A stretch of DNA of 30,160 nt from the NCBI GenBank assembly GCA_031398915.1, contig JANNOG010000083.1, positions 1-30,160 of the forward strand, read 5' to 3'. The notes beneath the pieces were generated by a model, which was not told where the DNA came from, did no database searches, and worked only from the letters and a program-made list of their open reading frames with translations. Position 1 is the first letter of the stretch, and every line of letters starts with the position of its first letter. Positions 15,550 to 23,446 of this stretch are shown here, piece by piece. The translations under genes were made by a program, and so were the position numbers. This stretch comes from JANNOG01 sp031398915. GTDB taxonomy: Bacteria > Actinomycetota > Actinomycetes > Actinomycetales > JBBAYJ01.

Positions 15550-17220
15550 TCACATGCGCTGCGGGGCGCTCACGCCGAGCAGGCCGAGTCCGTTCGCCAG
15601 GACGACGCCCGTGGCCTCGTTGAGCCACAGCCGGGTGCGGTGGAGGTCGGTCACCGGGTCGTCGCCCACGGGCGCCACGCGGCAGGCGTCGTACCACTTG
15701 TGGAACAGGCCGGCCAGCTCCTCCAGGTACCGGGCGACCCGGTGAGGTTCGAGCAAGGTGCCTGCCGAGGCCACCACCCGAGGAAACTCCGCCAGTGCGG
15801 CCACCAGTACCGCCTCGGTGTCGTGCGTCAGCAGGGCCGGGTCGAACCCGTCCTCGCGGCGGACGCCGGCAAGCGCGGCACGGCGCGAGACTCCGCTGAC
15901 TCGGGCGTGGGCGTACTGCACGTAGAACACCGGGTTGTCGTTCGTATGCGCGGTCAGGACATCGAGGTCGATATCCATCGGTGAGTCCGTCGACGAACGA
16001 GCGAGGGCGTACCGAGCCGCGTCGACGCCAACCGCCTCGACCAGGTCCTCCAGCGTCACCACGGTCCCGGCACGCTTACTCATCCGTACCGGGACACCGT
16101 CCTTGACGAGGTTCACCATTTGGCCGATGAGTATTTCGAGGTTGACGTGCGGCGTGTCACCGAACGCAGCCACCATCGCCATCATTCGGCCGATATACCC
16201 GTGATGGTCGGCCCCGAGCATGATGATCTTTCGTTCGAAACCACGCTCGCGCTTGTCCAGGTAATAGGCCAGGTCACCCGCGACGTATGCCGCATGCCCG
16301 TCGCTCTTGACCACGACCCTGTCCTTGTCGTCACCGAAGTCGGTGGTGCGAAGCCACAGCGCACCGTCAGCCTCGTACATGCGGCCGGCTGCACGCAGGA
16401 TGTCAATCGCCTGCTCGACCCGGCCACTGGAGTGCAGGGAGGCCTCGTGGAAGTACACGTCGAAATCGACGCCGAAATCGTGCAGGGACTGCTGGATCTG
16501 GGGAAACATCAGCTCGACGCCGCGCGACCGAAACACCTCTTGTGCGGCGCCTCGGGGCAGGGTTCGCGGATCGGCGTCGCCGGCTTCTGCCGCATCGGCG
16601 ATGATTCGAGATGCGATGTCGTCGATGTATTCGCCGGCGTAACCATCCTCTGGGGTGGGCTCACCGTGGGCGGCTGCCAGCAACGATCGCGCGAATCGAT
16701 CGATCTGGGCGCCGTGATCGTTGAAGTAGTACTCCCGGGCGACGTCGGCCCCCAGTGCTGAGAGGATCCTCCCCAGGCTGTCTCCGACCGCCGCCCACCG
16801 GGTACCACCCAGATGGATCGGCCCCGTCGGGTTGGCCGAGACGAATTCGAGGTTGACCCGCACCCCCGACAAGCTGTCGCCGCGCCCGTACGCCTCGCCG
16901 GCCTCGACGATGACTCGAGCCAGGTCACCGGAAGCCGCCGCATCCAGCGTGATGTTGATGAATCCCGGTCCCGCGACGTCGACTTTGGCGATCCCCGGGA
17001 TGGTGACCAGCCGGTCGGCGATGAGACCGGCCACGTCTCGGGGGGCTCGATCAGCGGCCTTGGCCACCTGCAGCGCCACGTTGGTCGCCCAATCGCCGTG
17101 TTCGCGCTGGCGCGGCCGCTCGACTCGCACCTCGTCGGGTACGACCACGACCAGGTCACCGGCATCGACGGCGTCCAGCAAGGTCGTGCGGACGGCAATG
17201 GCCAGATCGTCAGGAGTCAC
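15550..17220 (-). CDS. argS: Arginyl-tRNA synthetase
   Basis: A class I synthetase charging tRNA-Arg. The protein is about 556 residues. The N-terminal Add-1 domain contains ERPRQREHGDWATNVAL. The HIGH-equivalent is degenerate, as usual for ArgS in this group, in SANPTGPIHLGGTRWAAVGD (about residues 127-146). The KMSKS-equivalent is VRMSKRAGT at about 375-383. The C-terminal DALR anticodon-binding region covers the last 130 residues. I chose GTG at 17220 (MTPDDLAIAV), which matches related starts, over a TTG at 17229; neither has a strong ribosome site. It lies 39 nt after the dual ATPase gene on the same strand, so it may be read from that operon or from a promoter inside it. Confidence 0.95.
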   Translation of the reverse strand: MTPDDLAIAVRTTLLDAVDAGDLVVVVPDEVRVERPRQREHGDWATNVALQVAKAADRAPRDVAGLIADRLVTIPGIAKVDVAGPGFINITLDAAASGDLARVIVEAGEAYGRGDSLSGVRVNLEFVSANPTGPIHLGGTRWAAVGDSLGRILSALGADVAREYYFNDHGAQIDRFARSLLAAAHGEPTPEDGYAGEYIDDIASRIIADAAEAGDADPRTLPRGAAQEVFRSRGVELMFPQIQQSLHDFGVDFDVYFHEASLHSSGRVEQAIDILRAAGRMYEADGALWLRTTDFGDDKDRVVVKSDGHAAYVAGDLAYYLDKRERGFERKIIMLGADHHGYIGRMMAMVAAFGDTPHVNLEILIGQMVNLVKDGVPVRMSKRAGTVVTLEDLVEAVGVDAARYALARSSTDSPMDIDLDVLTAHTNDNPVFYVQYAHARVSGVSRRAALAGVRREDGFDPALLTHDTEAVLVAALAEFPRVVASAGTLLEPHRVARYLEELAGLFHKWYDACRVAPVGDDPVTDLHRTRLWLNEATGVVLANGLGLLGVSAPQRM

Positions 17221-17259
17221 GGGGGGCAACGGTACGGACTCGGGACACTGCGTGCGGAC

Positions 17260-20200
17260 TCATTGGTGCCCGCCGATCACCGCCTCGCCGATCACGTGAG
17301 CACTATCGGCCTGCGCCGACGCCCGGGCGATGACCTCGTCCGGGGTGGCGGGGCCGCTGTGGGCGGTCAAGCACATCGGCGAGGTCACCTCGACGAATGG
17401 TGTCCCCTCGGTTGCCATGTAGAACCGCCCCGGCGTCAGGCGGCCGACGTCCGGGACATCACTGCCGCGAGCACGTGCCAGCTCGCGCACCGCCTCGATC
17501 TGGACCGGTGCCGACAACAGCCCCACGATCTGCGTCGTCGCATTGCCCGGGATGCGGTTGTCGAGATTCTTCGGGGCCTGAGTGGCGAACAACATCCCGA
17601 GGCCGTACTTGCGGGCCTGTGAGACCAATGCCACGGTCGTCTCGCCGAACGGCGTGTTCCCACGCGACGAGACGAAGTTCTGGGCCTCGTCCATCACGAA
17701 CAGCCCACCCAGTCGACCGTGCGGTGCCGGATTGTTCTTGACCCAGGCGAACAGCGCCAGCTGCAATTCGTTGACGAAGCTCTCCTTGGATTCGGGAGTC
17801 GACAGACCGAGCAGGTTGATCACCGACACCCGCGCCCGCTTACCCGCACCAGGAGTCAGCAGAATCCCGGGATCGGCGTTCTGGCCGGCGCCACCGAAAA
17901 GTGGGTCGTTGATCATCGCAGCCATGAGGGTCTCGGCCAACTCGCCGGCGATCTTCTGACCCTTACCGATCCGGGTGGCTTCGGCCGGAAGGAATCTCAG
18001 GAAATCGATGAAATCGTTCAGCCCCTCCTGACCCGAGCGAGCGAATGCCTCCAGAGCCTCCCGCAGGACTGCTCGCGCCTGGTCGGCCTTGGGAGTTTCT
18101 GTCATCAATCGAGCGCGGGGAGCAAGGCTGGCGACGCCCGCGGAGATCGCGTCGTGAAACTCGTCCGGATCGTCGAGGAACTGTGCGAAGTCTGGCAGTG
18201 CGCGAAGCGACAGAGGGCGACCAGCAACCCTGCCCGGCGTCCACACCACGACGTCCGTGTCGGCGTGGAACTGGGCGGCACGCTCGGCGTCGCCTGCCCA
18301 CCAGCCCGGATGGGGGCTGTCCCACGCGTCGCCGAGTCGAACCAGGTCGTTGTTGACATCGAGAACGATCGAGGACACCCCGGCGAGGGCGCATTCCTCG
18401 ATGATTCGGCGGAGGAGGACGGTCTTGCCTGACCCCGATCCAGCGAAGACGACGGCGTGCTTCGTGAGCGTGACCAGCGGGACCGCGAAGCGTTCACCGC
18501 CCCTGACCCCGCGACCGAGCGAGATGGTGCCCGCTGGTGCCGGGTCGGTCTGCAGCCCGGCCGTGGGATCGACCGATCGATCCACCGCCAGCCCGGTCGA
18601 AACCGCCGGCCCCGTCGAAACCGCCGGCTCCGTCGAAACCGCCGGTGTTTCGGCGGAGGGCTGCCCTGACTCCGCGAGCACCGCCCCCAGCAGGCCCGAC
18701 CGGCCAGCAGGTCTGCGATCGGCCAACCATCCGGCCAGCGCGGGCGGGTCATCCTTGAGTAGTCGGCGTAGCGCGTCGAAGGTGCGCAGATCCGAGTCCA
18801 CGAGCGCCCGAACCTCACCCCCGGTGGCAAGAATCGCGCCCACCATCTCGGCCGTCCGAGGTCCCTTCGGCCAGGGATCGTTGCGCAACAGAATGAGGCG
18901 TCGGCGGTCGACCCCTGGCGCCACGCCAGCGGCGACGGCAGCCTCGTGAAGGCGGGACTGCACGGCTCGGTGATGCGTCGCGAGCACCGAGCGGAAGGCC
19001 CAATGCTGCTCGTCCTCACTGTCAGGGTTCAGCACCAGGCGCAGCCGGGCATGTAGAGCCGGCTTCTTGCGAGGGCGCGGTGGATCTATGGCCCACTCAT
19101 GACCAGGCGACTCGGCAACGAAACACACCAAGCCCGCCCGCAGCAGGTCAGGAATCCGGCCGTCCTCGCCATCGGCATCCAGCAACGCCGTGGTGTCGAC
19201 TGCGGCGCGGTACGAGGCGAACGTCTCGTCCAGTGCCGACCACGCGGGATCGTCTCCGGTGGGATCTGTCGAAACCGGCTGCGCAACCTGGTCGGCCGCA
19301 TGGGTGTCGGCTTCGTTGTCGCCCAGGTTGTCCAACACCCGGGCAGCGCCATCAGCGACGCAGGCACGGGCGTGAGCGTCGACGCGCTGCAACAGTTCGC
19401 GTGCCGTGTAAAGGGGAGCTTGGGTCAGGGCAGCCGGCGTCACCGGCCACGTCGGATACGGCACCTCGACGTCGACGCTGGCATAGCGCGGTTCCAGATA
19501 GGCAGCGAGAAACTCGGCGGCCTTGTCGACACCGGGGACCGCATCGAGCAATTTGAGTTCGGTGAACCGATCGGCCACGGTTGCCACGGTCCGCGACCGC
19601 AACAACTCCCACGACGTGGGAAGGACGGACAGCACGGTGAGGGTGCGCCGCGTCTCCTCACGCAGGGCCATGAGCCCGTCGGCCACACTGTCCAACATCT
19701 GTTGGAACGCCTCGGTGTCCGCTGGTGCGGTGGCGCGCTCGGCGGCCGGAGCCGCACGGGCGGATCGCGACTGCGCGATGAGGGTGTCGAGCTGGTCGAC
19801 GGCGATGACCGTGGGCTCGCCCGTCGCAGCAAGCAGCCGAGACAGATCGCGGACGATCAACTGCGGCGGCCTCGTCCCCCGCTGCAGCCCCCACCGCGCC
19901 CGATCAGCCGGGTCGACATCGTCACCCAGCGAGATGAACGCTCGGCCGATGTCAATCTGGTCGGCCTCGGGCGAGCCGTACAACACGAGGGCGCGCGCCA
20001 CGTCGGCACTCTCGGTGCCCAGTCGGCGATCCATCCGTCGTAGCCCCGCGACGAACGCATCCAGGTCGTCGGGTTCGGGGGCGCGGTCGCCCACAAGGGC
20101 TGGTCGCAACTCGTCGTCGGCCCCGATCGCCCCCGCCAGGGTGCGCAACAGCTGGGTCAGCTGATCTCGGTCGTGATCTGCGGGGCGCAGCAGTCCGTCC

Positions 20201-20532
20201 AGCATGCCCTGGGTGACGCTGCGCCAGAAGTCCCCTTGGGCGAGGTGCTGGACCAGGAAGAAGTATCCGCTCCCCCGCTGCACCTGCTGTCGGATCCAGC
20301 CGAGCAGATGTGTCTTGCCGACGCCCTTGGACCCGGCCAGAACGAGACCGATCGGACTGGCGCCCCGACTGCGCCACGCCGCCTCCATGCCCTCCAGCAG
20401 TTCGCGCTCGGCGACCGGTTGCATGCCGTCGATGTGGACGGCTGTCGAGTCCCAGACGTCATCCGGCGTGGCCGCCCAGTTGAACCGGACCGCCGTCAGG
20501 GCACGCAGCAGGCCCGGAGCGTCGCCGGTCAT
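17260..20532 (-). CDS. Dual P-loop ATPase: AAA-type N-terminal domain plus HerA/FtsK-like C-terminal domain
   Basis: The protein has 1090 residues and two complete nucleotide-binding sites. The N-terminal domain has Walker A GSKGVGKT (67-74) and a Walker B-like TVIAVDQLDTL (241-251), then a sensor-like TLTVLSVLPTSWEL (298-311), resembling STAND/ORC-type AAA modules. Residues about 335-620 are of unknown fold. A low-complexity linker with repeated AVST (630-650) leads to a HerA-type translocase with Walker A GSGSGKT (698-704), Walker B GGLFVMDEAQNF (942-953), FATQAPKNLD (982-990) and GNATTQIVG. It is probably a DNA-translocating or DNA-clearing motor. ATG at 20532 overlaps the upstream small gene (ATGA). 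I cannot name the family beyond these domains; a defence or genome-maintenance role is inference from the HerA fold and two-gene layout. Confidence 0.85.
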   Translation of the reverse strand: MTGDAPGLLRALTAVRFNWAATPDDVWDSTAVHIDGMQPVAERELLEGMEAAWRSRGASPIGLVLAGSKGVGKTHLLGWIRQQVQRGSGYFFLVQHLAQGDFWRSVTQGMLDGLLRPADHDRDQLTQLLRTLAGAIGADDELRPALVGDRAPEPDDLDAFVAGLRRMDRRLGTESADVARALVLYGSPEADQIDIGRAFISLGDDVDPADRARWGLQRGTRPPQLIVRDLSRLLAATGEPTVIAVDQLDTLIAQSRSARAAPAAERATAPADTEAFQQMLDSVADGLMALREETRRTLTVLSVLPTSWELLRSRTVATVADRFTELKLLDAVPGVDKAAEFLAAYLEPRYASVDVEVPYPTWPVTPAALTQAPLYTARELLQRVDAHARACVADGAARVLDNLGDNEADTHAADQVAQPVSTDPTGDDPAWSALDETFASYRAAVDTTALLDADGEDGRIPDLLRAGLVCFVAESPGHEWAIDPPRPRKKPALHARLRLVLNPDSEDEQHWAFRSVLATHHRAVQSRLHEAAVAAGVAPGVDRRRLILLRNDPWPKGPRTAEMVGAILATGGEVRALVDSDLRTFDALRRLLKDDPPALAGWLADRRPAGRSGLLGAVLAESGQPSAETPAVSTEPAVSTGPAVSTGLAVDRSVDPTAGLQTDPAPAGTISLGRGVRGGERFAVPLVTLTKHAVVFAGSGSGKTVLLRRIIEECALAGVSSIVLDVNNDLVRLGDAWDSPHPGWWAGDAERAAQFHADTDVVVWTPGRVAGRPLSLRALPDFAQFLDDPDEFHDAISAGVASLAPRARLMTETPKADQARAVLREALEAFARSGQEGLNDFIDFLRFLPAEATRIGKGQKIAGELAETLMAAMINDPLFGGAGQNADPGILLTPGAGKRARVSVINLLGLSTPESKESFVNELQLALFAWVKNNPAPHGRLGGLFVMDEAQNFVSSRGNTPFGETTVALVSQARKYGLGMLFATQAPKNLDNRIPGNATTQIVGLLSAPVQIEAVRELARARGSDVPDVGRLTPGRFYMATEGTPFVEVTSPMCLTAHSGPATPDEVIARASAQADSAHVIGEAVIGGHQ
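18596..18649. repeat. 18-nt triplicate in the ATPase linker
   Basis: Three consecutive 18-nt units begin GTCGAAACCGCCGG and encode the repeated AVSTGP/AVSTEP segment between the two ATPase domains. The unit keeps the frame. Confidence 0.9.
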
Positions 20533-21125
20533 GAGGCCGCGATCGCCAACATGTGCACGTCCTTGGCACCGATCCGCACGGCTGCCCGCCGGTCCCGGTC
20601 GGTCAGGGCCTTGTCGTTGACCTCGGGCGCCAGGTTGACACCCGCAGACCCGAACATCCGGGCCAGTGTCGCGTCCACATCCTCGCGCGAGATGCCCTCG
20701 ATACGCTCGCGAAGGTCCGCCAATCCCACCCACTCACCAGGTCGAGTTGCAGCGCCTGCGTAGGCACGGCGCACCTCCCCCTCGGGGTCAGGTCGAAACA
20801 CGTCCGCCGCGGCGAGGTCGTGACGCTCCAGGTAACGCTTGAGGCCGGCCAACACCGAGTAGAGGGCGCCACCTGCCGGTCCCGATCGCGCCGGTCGCCT
20901 GGCCCCCAATTCGAGGACACACCACCGCCACCCCCCGTCCGTGAGTTCGTGTCGGAAGGTGCGTCCGGAGCGAGTGCTGAGCACCAGCTGCGCGTCATTC
21001 AGGCGGGCCCGCTGGGCCGCATCCAGCGATGCGCCGAACTCGGCCAGCTCGGTGTTCGTCATCGCCCGTGACTGACTCATCAGAACCAGCATGGCGGCGC
21101 GCTCGCGTAGCGACAGATCGACCAT
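20529..21125 (-). CDS. Small winged-helix-like protein paired with the dual ATPase
   Basis: The protein has 198 residues and I do not recognise a named family. Residues about 5-75 look like a winged-helix fold: helices at RERAAMLVLMSQ, TNTELAEFG and DAAQRARLNDAQLVL, then a wing-like hairpin ending in FRHELTDGGWRW. The middle (about 90-150) contains a second possible helical DNA- or protein-binding region with LADLRERIEGISREDVDATLARMF. No catalytic residues are evident. ATG at 21125 has AGGA eight bases upstream. Its stop codon overlaps the ATPase start by four bases, so the two proteins are probably made together and may form a complex. It is divergent from tRNA-Arg, with a 15-bp palindrome in between. 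Confidence 0.82.
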   Translation of the reverse strand: MVDLSLRERAAMLVLMSQSRAMTNTELAEFGASLDAAQRARLNDAQLVLSTRSGRTFRHELTDGGWRWCVLELGARRPARSGPAGGALYSVLAGLKRYLERHDLAAADVFRPDPEGEVRRAYAGAATRPGEWVGLADLRERIEGISREDVDATLARMFGSAGVNLAPEVNDKALTDRDRRAAVRIGAKDVHMLAIAAS

Positions 21126-21186
21126 GTCGGCATCCTGGCAGTACCCCCGGACACGGCGACGGCGTCTCATCGAACTCGTCGCTCGC

Positions 21187-21201
21187 CAGAGACGGTCTCT
21201 G
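21187..21201. promoter_or_regulatory. Perfect 7-1-7 palindrome between the ATPase operon and tRNA-Arg
   Basis: CAGAGACGGTCTCTG is a perfect dyad 62 nt upstream of the winged-helix gene and 10 nt upstream of the tRNA -10-like element. It is a plausible operator for autoregulation by the winged-helix protein or a site controlling both divergent units. No binding evidence exists. Confidence 0.45.
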
Positions 21202-21210
21202 TCGCGGTGC

Positions 21211-21216
21211 TAATGT
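21211..21216 (+). promoter_or_regulatory. -10-like element for tRNA-Arg
   Basis: TAATGT lies nine bases before the first tRNA base. No convincing -35 element was seen at the standard spacing. Confidence 0.4.
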
Positions 21217-21225
21217 TCGCTGGTT

Positions 21226-21297
21226 GCCCCCGTAGCTCAGGGGATAGAGCGCCGCCCTCCGGAGGCGGAAGCGCAGGTTCGAATCCTGCCGGGGGCA
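21226..21297 (+). tRNA. tRNA-Arg (anticodon CCG)
   Basis: The 72-nt cloverleaf folds without mismatch. The acceptor stem is GCCCCCG/CGGGGGC with discriminator A; the D arm is GCTC/GAGC, the anticodon stem CCGCC/GGCGG with loop CTCCGGA (anticodon CCG, reading CGG codons), and the T arm GCAGG TTCGAAT CCTGC. CCA is not encoded. It lies on the plus strand, 100 nt from the start of the divergent winged-helix gene. The 3' end of a tRNA gene is a common integrase target, but no copy of it (attachment duplicate) was seen elsewhere in the window. Confidence 0.97.
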
Positions 21298-21387
21298 CAT
21301 AGTCTGAGCGGGGGGTTGGTCAGGCGTCGGTCGTCCGCCAAACTCGTTGATGACGATGTCGAGTGATCCTGAGGGGGAAGTGCGCGC

Positions 21388-21816
21388 ATGACGAGCACGC
21401 CGAAACCGTTCGAACTCTCTGAGACCGGGCAGCTGCTGCACGGCACGAAGGCCGATCTGACGACGGGGGATCTGCTGGTGCCCGGTCGCCCGTCGAACTA
21501 CGAAGCAGGGCGGATCGCCAACCACGTGTACGTGACAGCGTCAGTAGACGCCGCGACCTGGGGTGCCGAGCTGGCACTCGGAACCGGCCGGGGCTGGATC
21601 TACGTCGTGAAACCGCTGGGCGCCCTGGAGGACGACCCCAACGTGACGGACAAGAAGTTCCCGGGCAACCCGACGCGGTCCTACCGCACTCGCGAGCCCG
21701 TCGAAGTCGTCGGCGAGCTCGTGGACTGGGTAGGACACTCACCCGAGCAGCTGCAGGCCATGCGCGAGGCCCTCGCCGACCTAGCCCGCAGGGGCCACGC
21801 CGTCATCGACGACTAA
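21388..21816 (+). CDS. arr: Rifamycin ADP-ribosyltransferase
   Basis: Arr transfers ADP-ribose from NAD+ to the C23 hydroxyl of rifamycins and so inactivates them. The protein has 142 residues, the family length. It contains LHGTKADL, SNYEAGRIANHVYVT, AATWGAELALG and the very conserved EDDPNVTDKKFPGNPTRSYRTREPV. His18, Tyr48 and Asp83 line up by eye with the M. smegmatis active-site residues His19, Tyr49 and Asp84. ATG at 21388 is preceded by GGGGGAAG. It is the first plus-strand gene after tRNA-Arg. Chromosomal arr is intrinsic in several Mycobacteriales, so this need not be recent transfer. The catalytic sequence looks intact, so activity is expected. Confidence 0.96.
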   Translation: MTSTPKPFELSETGQLLHGTKADLTTGDLLVPGRPSNYEAGRIANHVYVTASVDAATWGAELALGTGRGWIYVVKPLGALEDDPNVTDKKFPGNPTRSYRTREPVEVVGELVDWVGHSPEQLQAMREALADLARRGHAVIDD

Positions 21817-21941
21817 CCCCGCGGCTGGTGCACTCACTCACACGGAAGCGGTTGCGCAGGGGCCCGCCGACAGCGCCCGCCACTGGTTCGACCCACACCT
21901 ACCCACACCGCGCCAGCTCCAGACCTATGTAGAGTTCGAGC

Positions 21942-22310
21942 ATGCCCCCACGGCTCACCCTGCAATCAGCGGCTGTCCTCGCCGCCCTCCTGCAGGCACC
22001 CGAGCGCGAGCTCTACGGCCTGCAACTGGTCCAAGCGACCGGTCTCCCGCCCGGCACGATCTACCCGATCCTGGCGCGCTACGAGACGGCGGGCTGGATC
22101 GCCTCCCGGTGGGAGGACACCGACCCACGCGAGGCCGGTCGTCCGCGGCGGCGCTACTACCGGTTCGCTGCCGACCCGATCGAGGGAGCGCGAGACGGCG
22201 CGACGGCCGCGCAACTCGCCCTGGCCGTGGCCGAGGACCGGCGGCGGGCCCGGCGGCGTGTCAGCGGCCCGGCAGCCGACGCCGGAGCCGCTGCAGGGAT
22301 CGCGCTGTGA
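21942..22310 (+). CDS. PadR-family transcriptional regulator
   Basis: The protein has 122 residues: a winged helix with LTLQSAAVLAALLQAPERELYGLQLVQATGLPPGTIYPILARYETAGWI at about 5-53, including the family hallmark GTIYPIL, then the wing (EAGRPRRRYYRF at about 65-76) and a short helical tail. PadR proteins are dimeric repressors, often controlling transporter or membrane-protein genes next door. The downstream membrane-protein gene overlaps its stop by four bases (GTGA), so the pair is probably one regulatory unit. The upstream gap (21817-21941) contains TATGTA about 14 nt before the start as a possible -10 element. Confidence 0.92.
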   Translation: MPPRLTLQSAAVLAALLQAPERELYGLQLVQATGLPPGTIYPILARYETAGWIASRWEDTDPREAGRPRRRYYRFAADPIEGARDGATAAQLALAVAEDRRRARRRVSGPAADAGAAAGIAL

Positions 22311-22864
22311 CCGGCGGCGACGCCCTCACGCGCGCTCTCGTGCGTGCCGCCGTCCTCGTCCTACCCTGCAGCGAACGAGCCCGCAGGCATGACGAGTGGC
22401 TCGCCCTACTCGCGCAGGCCCCCGCGCGCCTGCGGCTGAGGTACGCCACCGACCTCGCCGTGAAGGCACCACTGCTGTCGCGCGAACTCCACCGGGCTGA
22501 TCCCACCGCGCAGGCTGGCTGGGGTTCGCTGCTCGCAGCCCTGGCTCTGGTCGCAGGCCTCGTCGGCGCCGGGCTGTCCCTCCTGGGCGCCGTCGTCGAG
22601 GAGGGGGCGGCGGAGTTCGCCATCGCCATGACACCCCTCAGCCTCGTTCCCCTCGCGGTCTTACGGGCCGTGCGGACCCTCGTCCCGTGGGGTGTGCTCG
22701 CCGTGTTGCTGGCCACATCCGTGGCCCGGGTCTACCTGAACTGGTCCCGGACTGCCTGTGCGATCGGTGTCGAACCTCTGTCGACCTCGAGGATCTCGCG
22801 ACGGATGCGGGGTTCGTGGAGCAACTCGGCCAGCGTGCTGGCGACGTCGTCCCGGGTGATCTGA
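22307..22864 (+). CDS. Small membrane protein coupled to PadR; 3' end runs antisense into the next gene
   Basis: The protein is 185 residues and I do not recognise a family. A charged N-terminal cytoplasmic part (about 1-70) precedes hydrophobic segments at about 72-97 and 104-144. The start GTG at 22307 overlaps the padR stop. From residue 142 to the stop (22732-22864) the frame lies antisense to the convergent SDR-like gene, and that tail (Ser/Arg-rich) has no membrane or domain character. The original end of the gene has probably been lost, with the frame now closing by chance inside its neighbour. PadR-linked membrane proteins of this size are often partners in stress or drug response, which is only inference here. 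Confidence 0.7.
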   Translation: MTGGDALTRALVRAAVLVLPCSERARRHDEWLALLAQAPARLRLRYATDLAVKAPLLSRELHRADPTAQAGWGSLLAALALVAGLVGAGLSLLGAVVEEGAAEFAIAMTPLSLVPLAVLRAVRTLVPWGVLAVLLATSVARVYLNWSRTACAIGVEPLSTSRISRRMRGSWSNSASVLATSSRVI

Positions 22865-23382
22865 CCGTGGCTTTCTGCCGGACCGAGAGACACCGTGCCG
22901 ACTCCGGGGCCGTCGAGCAGTAGCGACGGACGAAGAATCAGCCACTCGAGACCGCTATGGCTGAGAGCGATGTCGGCGTTCTTCTTCACCGCGAAGTAAT
23001 GCTCTTCGTCGTCGCCGAGGTCGCGCTCCCGCCATGCTTCAGGGTGGACCGAGACCAGCACAAAGCGCTCGACACCGGCGAGGTGCGAGGCGGTGATCGC
23101 CTTCTCGACCCCATCGCCGTCGATAGCCGTCGTGACTTCCTTGCTGCCAGCATTGGATCCGGCAGAGAAGACGATTGCGTCCGCGTCACCGAACAGTGCC
23201 GCAAGCTCTTCCGCGGTCATACCGGGGAGATCGCCCACGTGTACGTGCATTCCCCGCGCGTCGAGCTCGACTTGCTGGTCATCACGGCGGACGAGGCCAT
23301 GGACGGCGTCGCCCCGAGCGAGCAACTTCTGCGCGAGTAGACCGCCGATTCCGCCGGTGATGCCGATGATGAAGACGTCCAT
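22732..23382 (-). CDS. NAD(P)-binding SDR-like (NmrA/atypical SDR) protein
   Basis: The protein has 216 residues with a Rossmann start MDVFIIGITGGIGGLLAQKL (GxTGGIG dinucleotide motif at 8-14) and the atypical-SDR progression VHGLVRRD, DADAIVFSAGSN, GVERFVLVSVHP and LEWLILRPSLLLDGPGVG. It lacks a clear YxxxK catalytic pair in the standard place (HYFAVKKNAD is the closest). It probably acts as an NAD(P)H-dependent reductase or sensor, as in the YwnB/NmrA group. ATG at 23382 has AAAGGGAG upstream. Its last 133 nt overlap, antisense, the membrane-protein gene from the other direction. Confidence 0.88.
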   Translation of the reverse strand: MDVFIIGITGGIGGLLAQKLLARGDAVHGLVRRDDQQVELDARGMHVHVGDLPGMTAEELAALFGDADAIVFSAGSNAGSKEVTTAIDGDGVEKAITASHLAGVERFVLVSVHPEAWRERDLGDDEEHYFAVKKNADIALSHSGLEWLILRPSLLLDGPGVGTVSLGPAESHGQITRDDVASTLAELLHEPRIRREILEVDRGSTPIAQAVRDQFR

Positions 23383-23446
23383 TCGAGATGCTCCCTTTCT
23401 GAGTGCCGCCCGTGTGATCGGCCCGGTCACCGGCCCCGGCCCTCGT

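Noticed and set aside
20533..20733. 67-codon upstream extension of the dual ATPase frame
   Set aside because: It lies within the winged-helix gene in another frame and has no ATPase-like sequence; the ATG at 20532 with an ATGA overlap is better.
22109..22306. Upstream extension of the PadR-linked membrane-protein frame
   Set aside because: It overlaps padR in another frame and is Arg/Gly-rich; the GTG at 22307 with a 4-nt overlap is the natural start.
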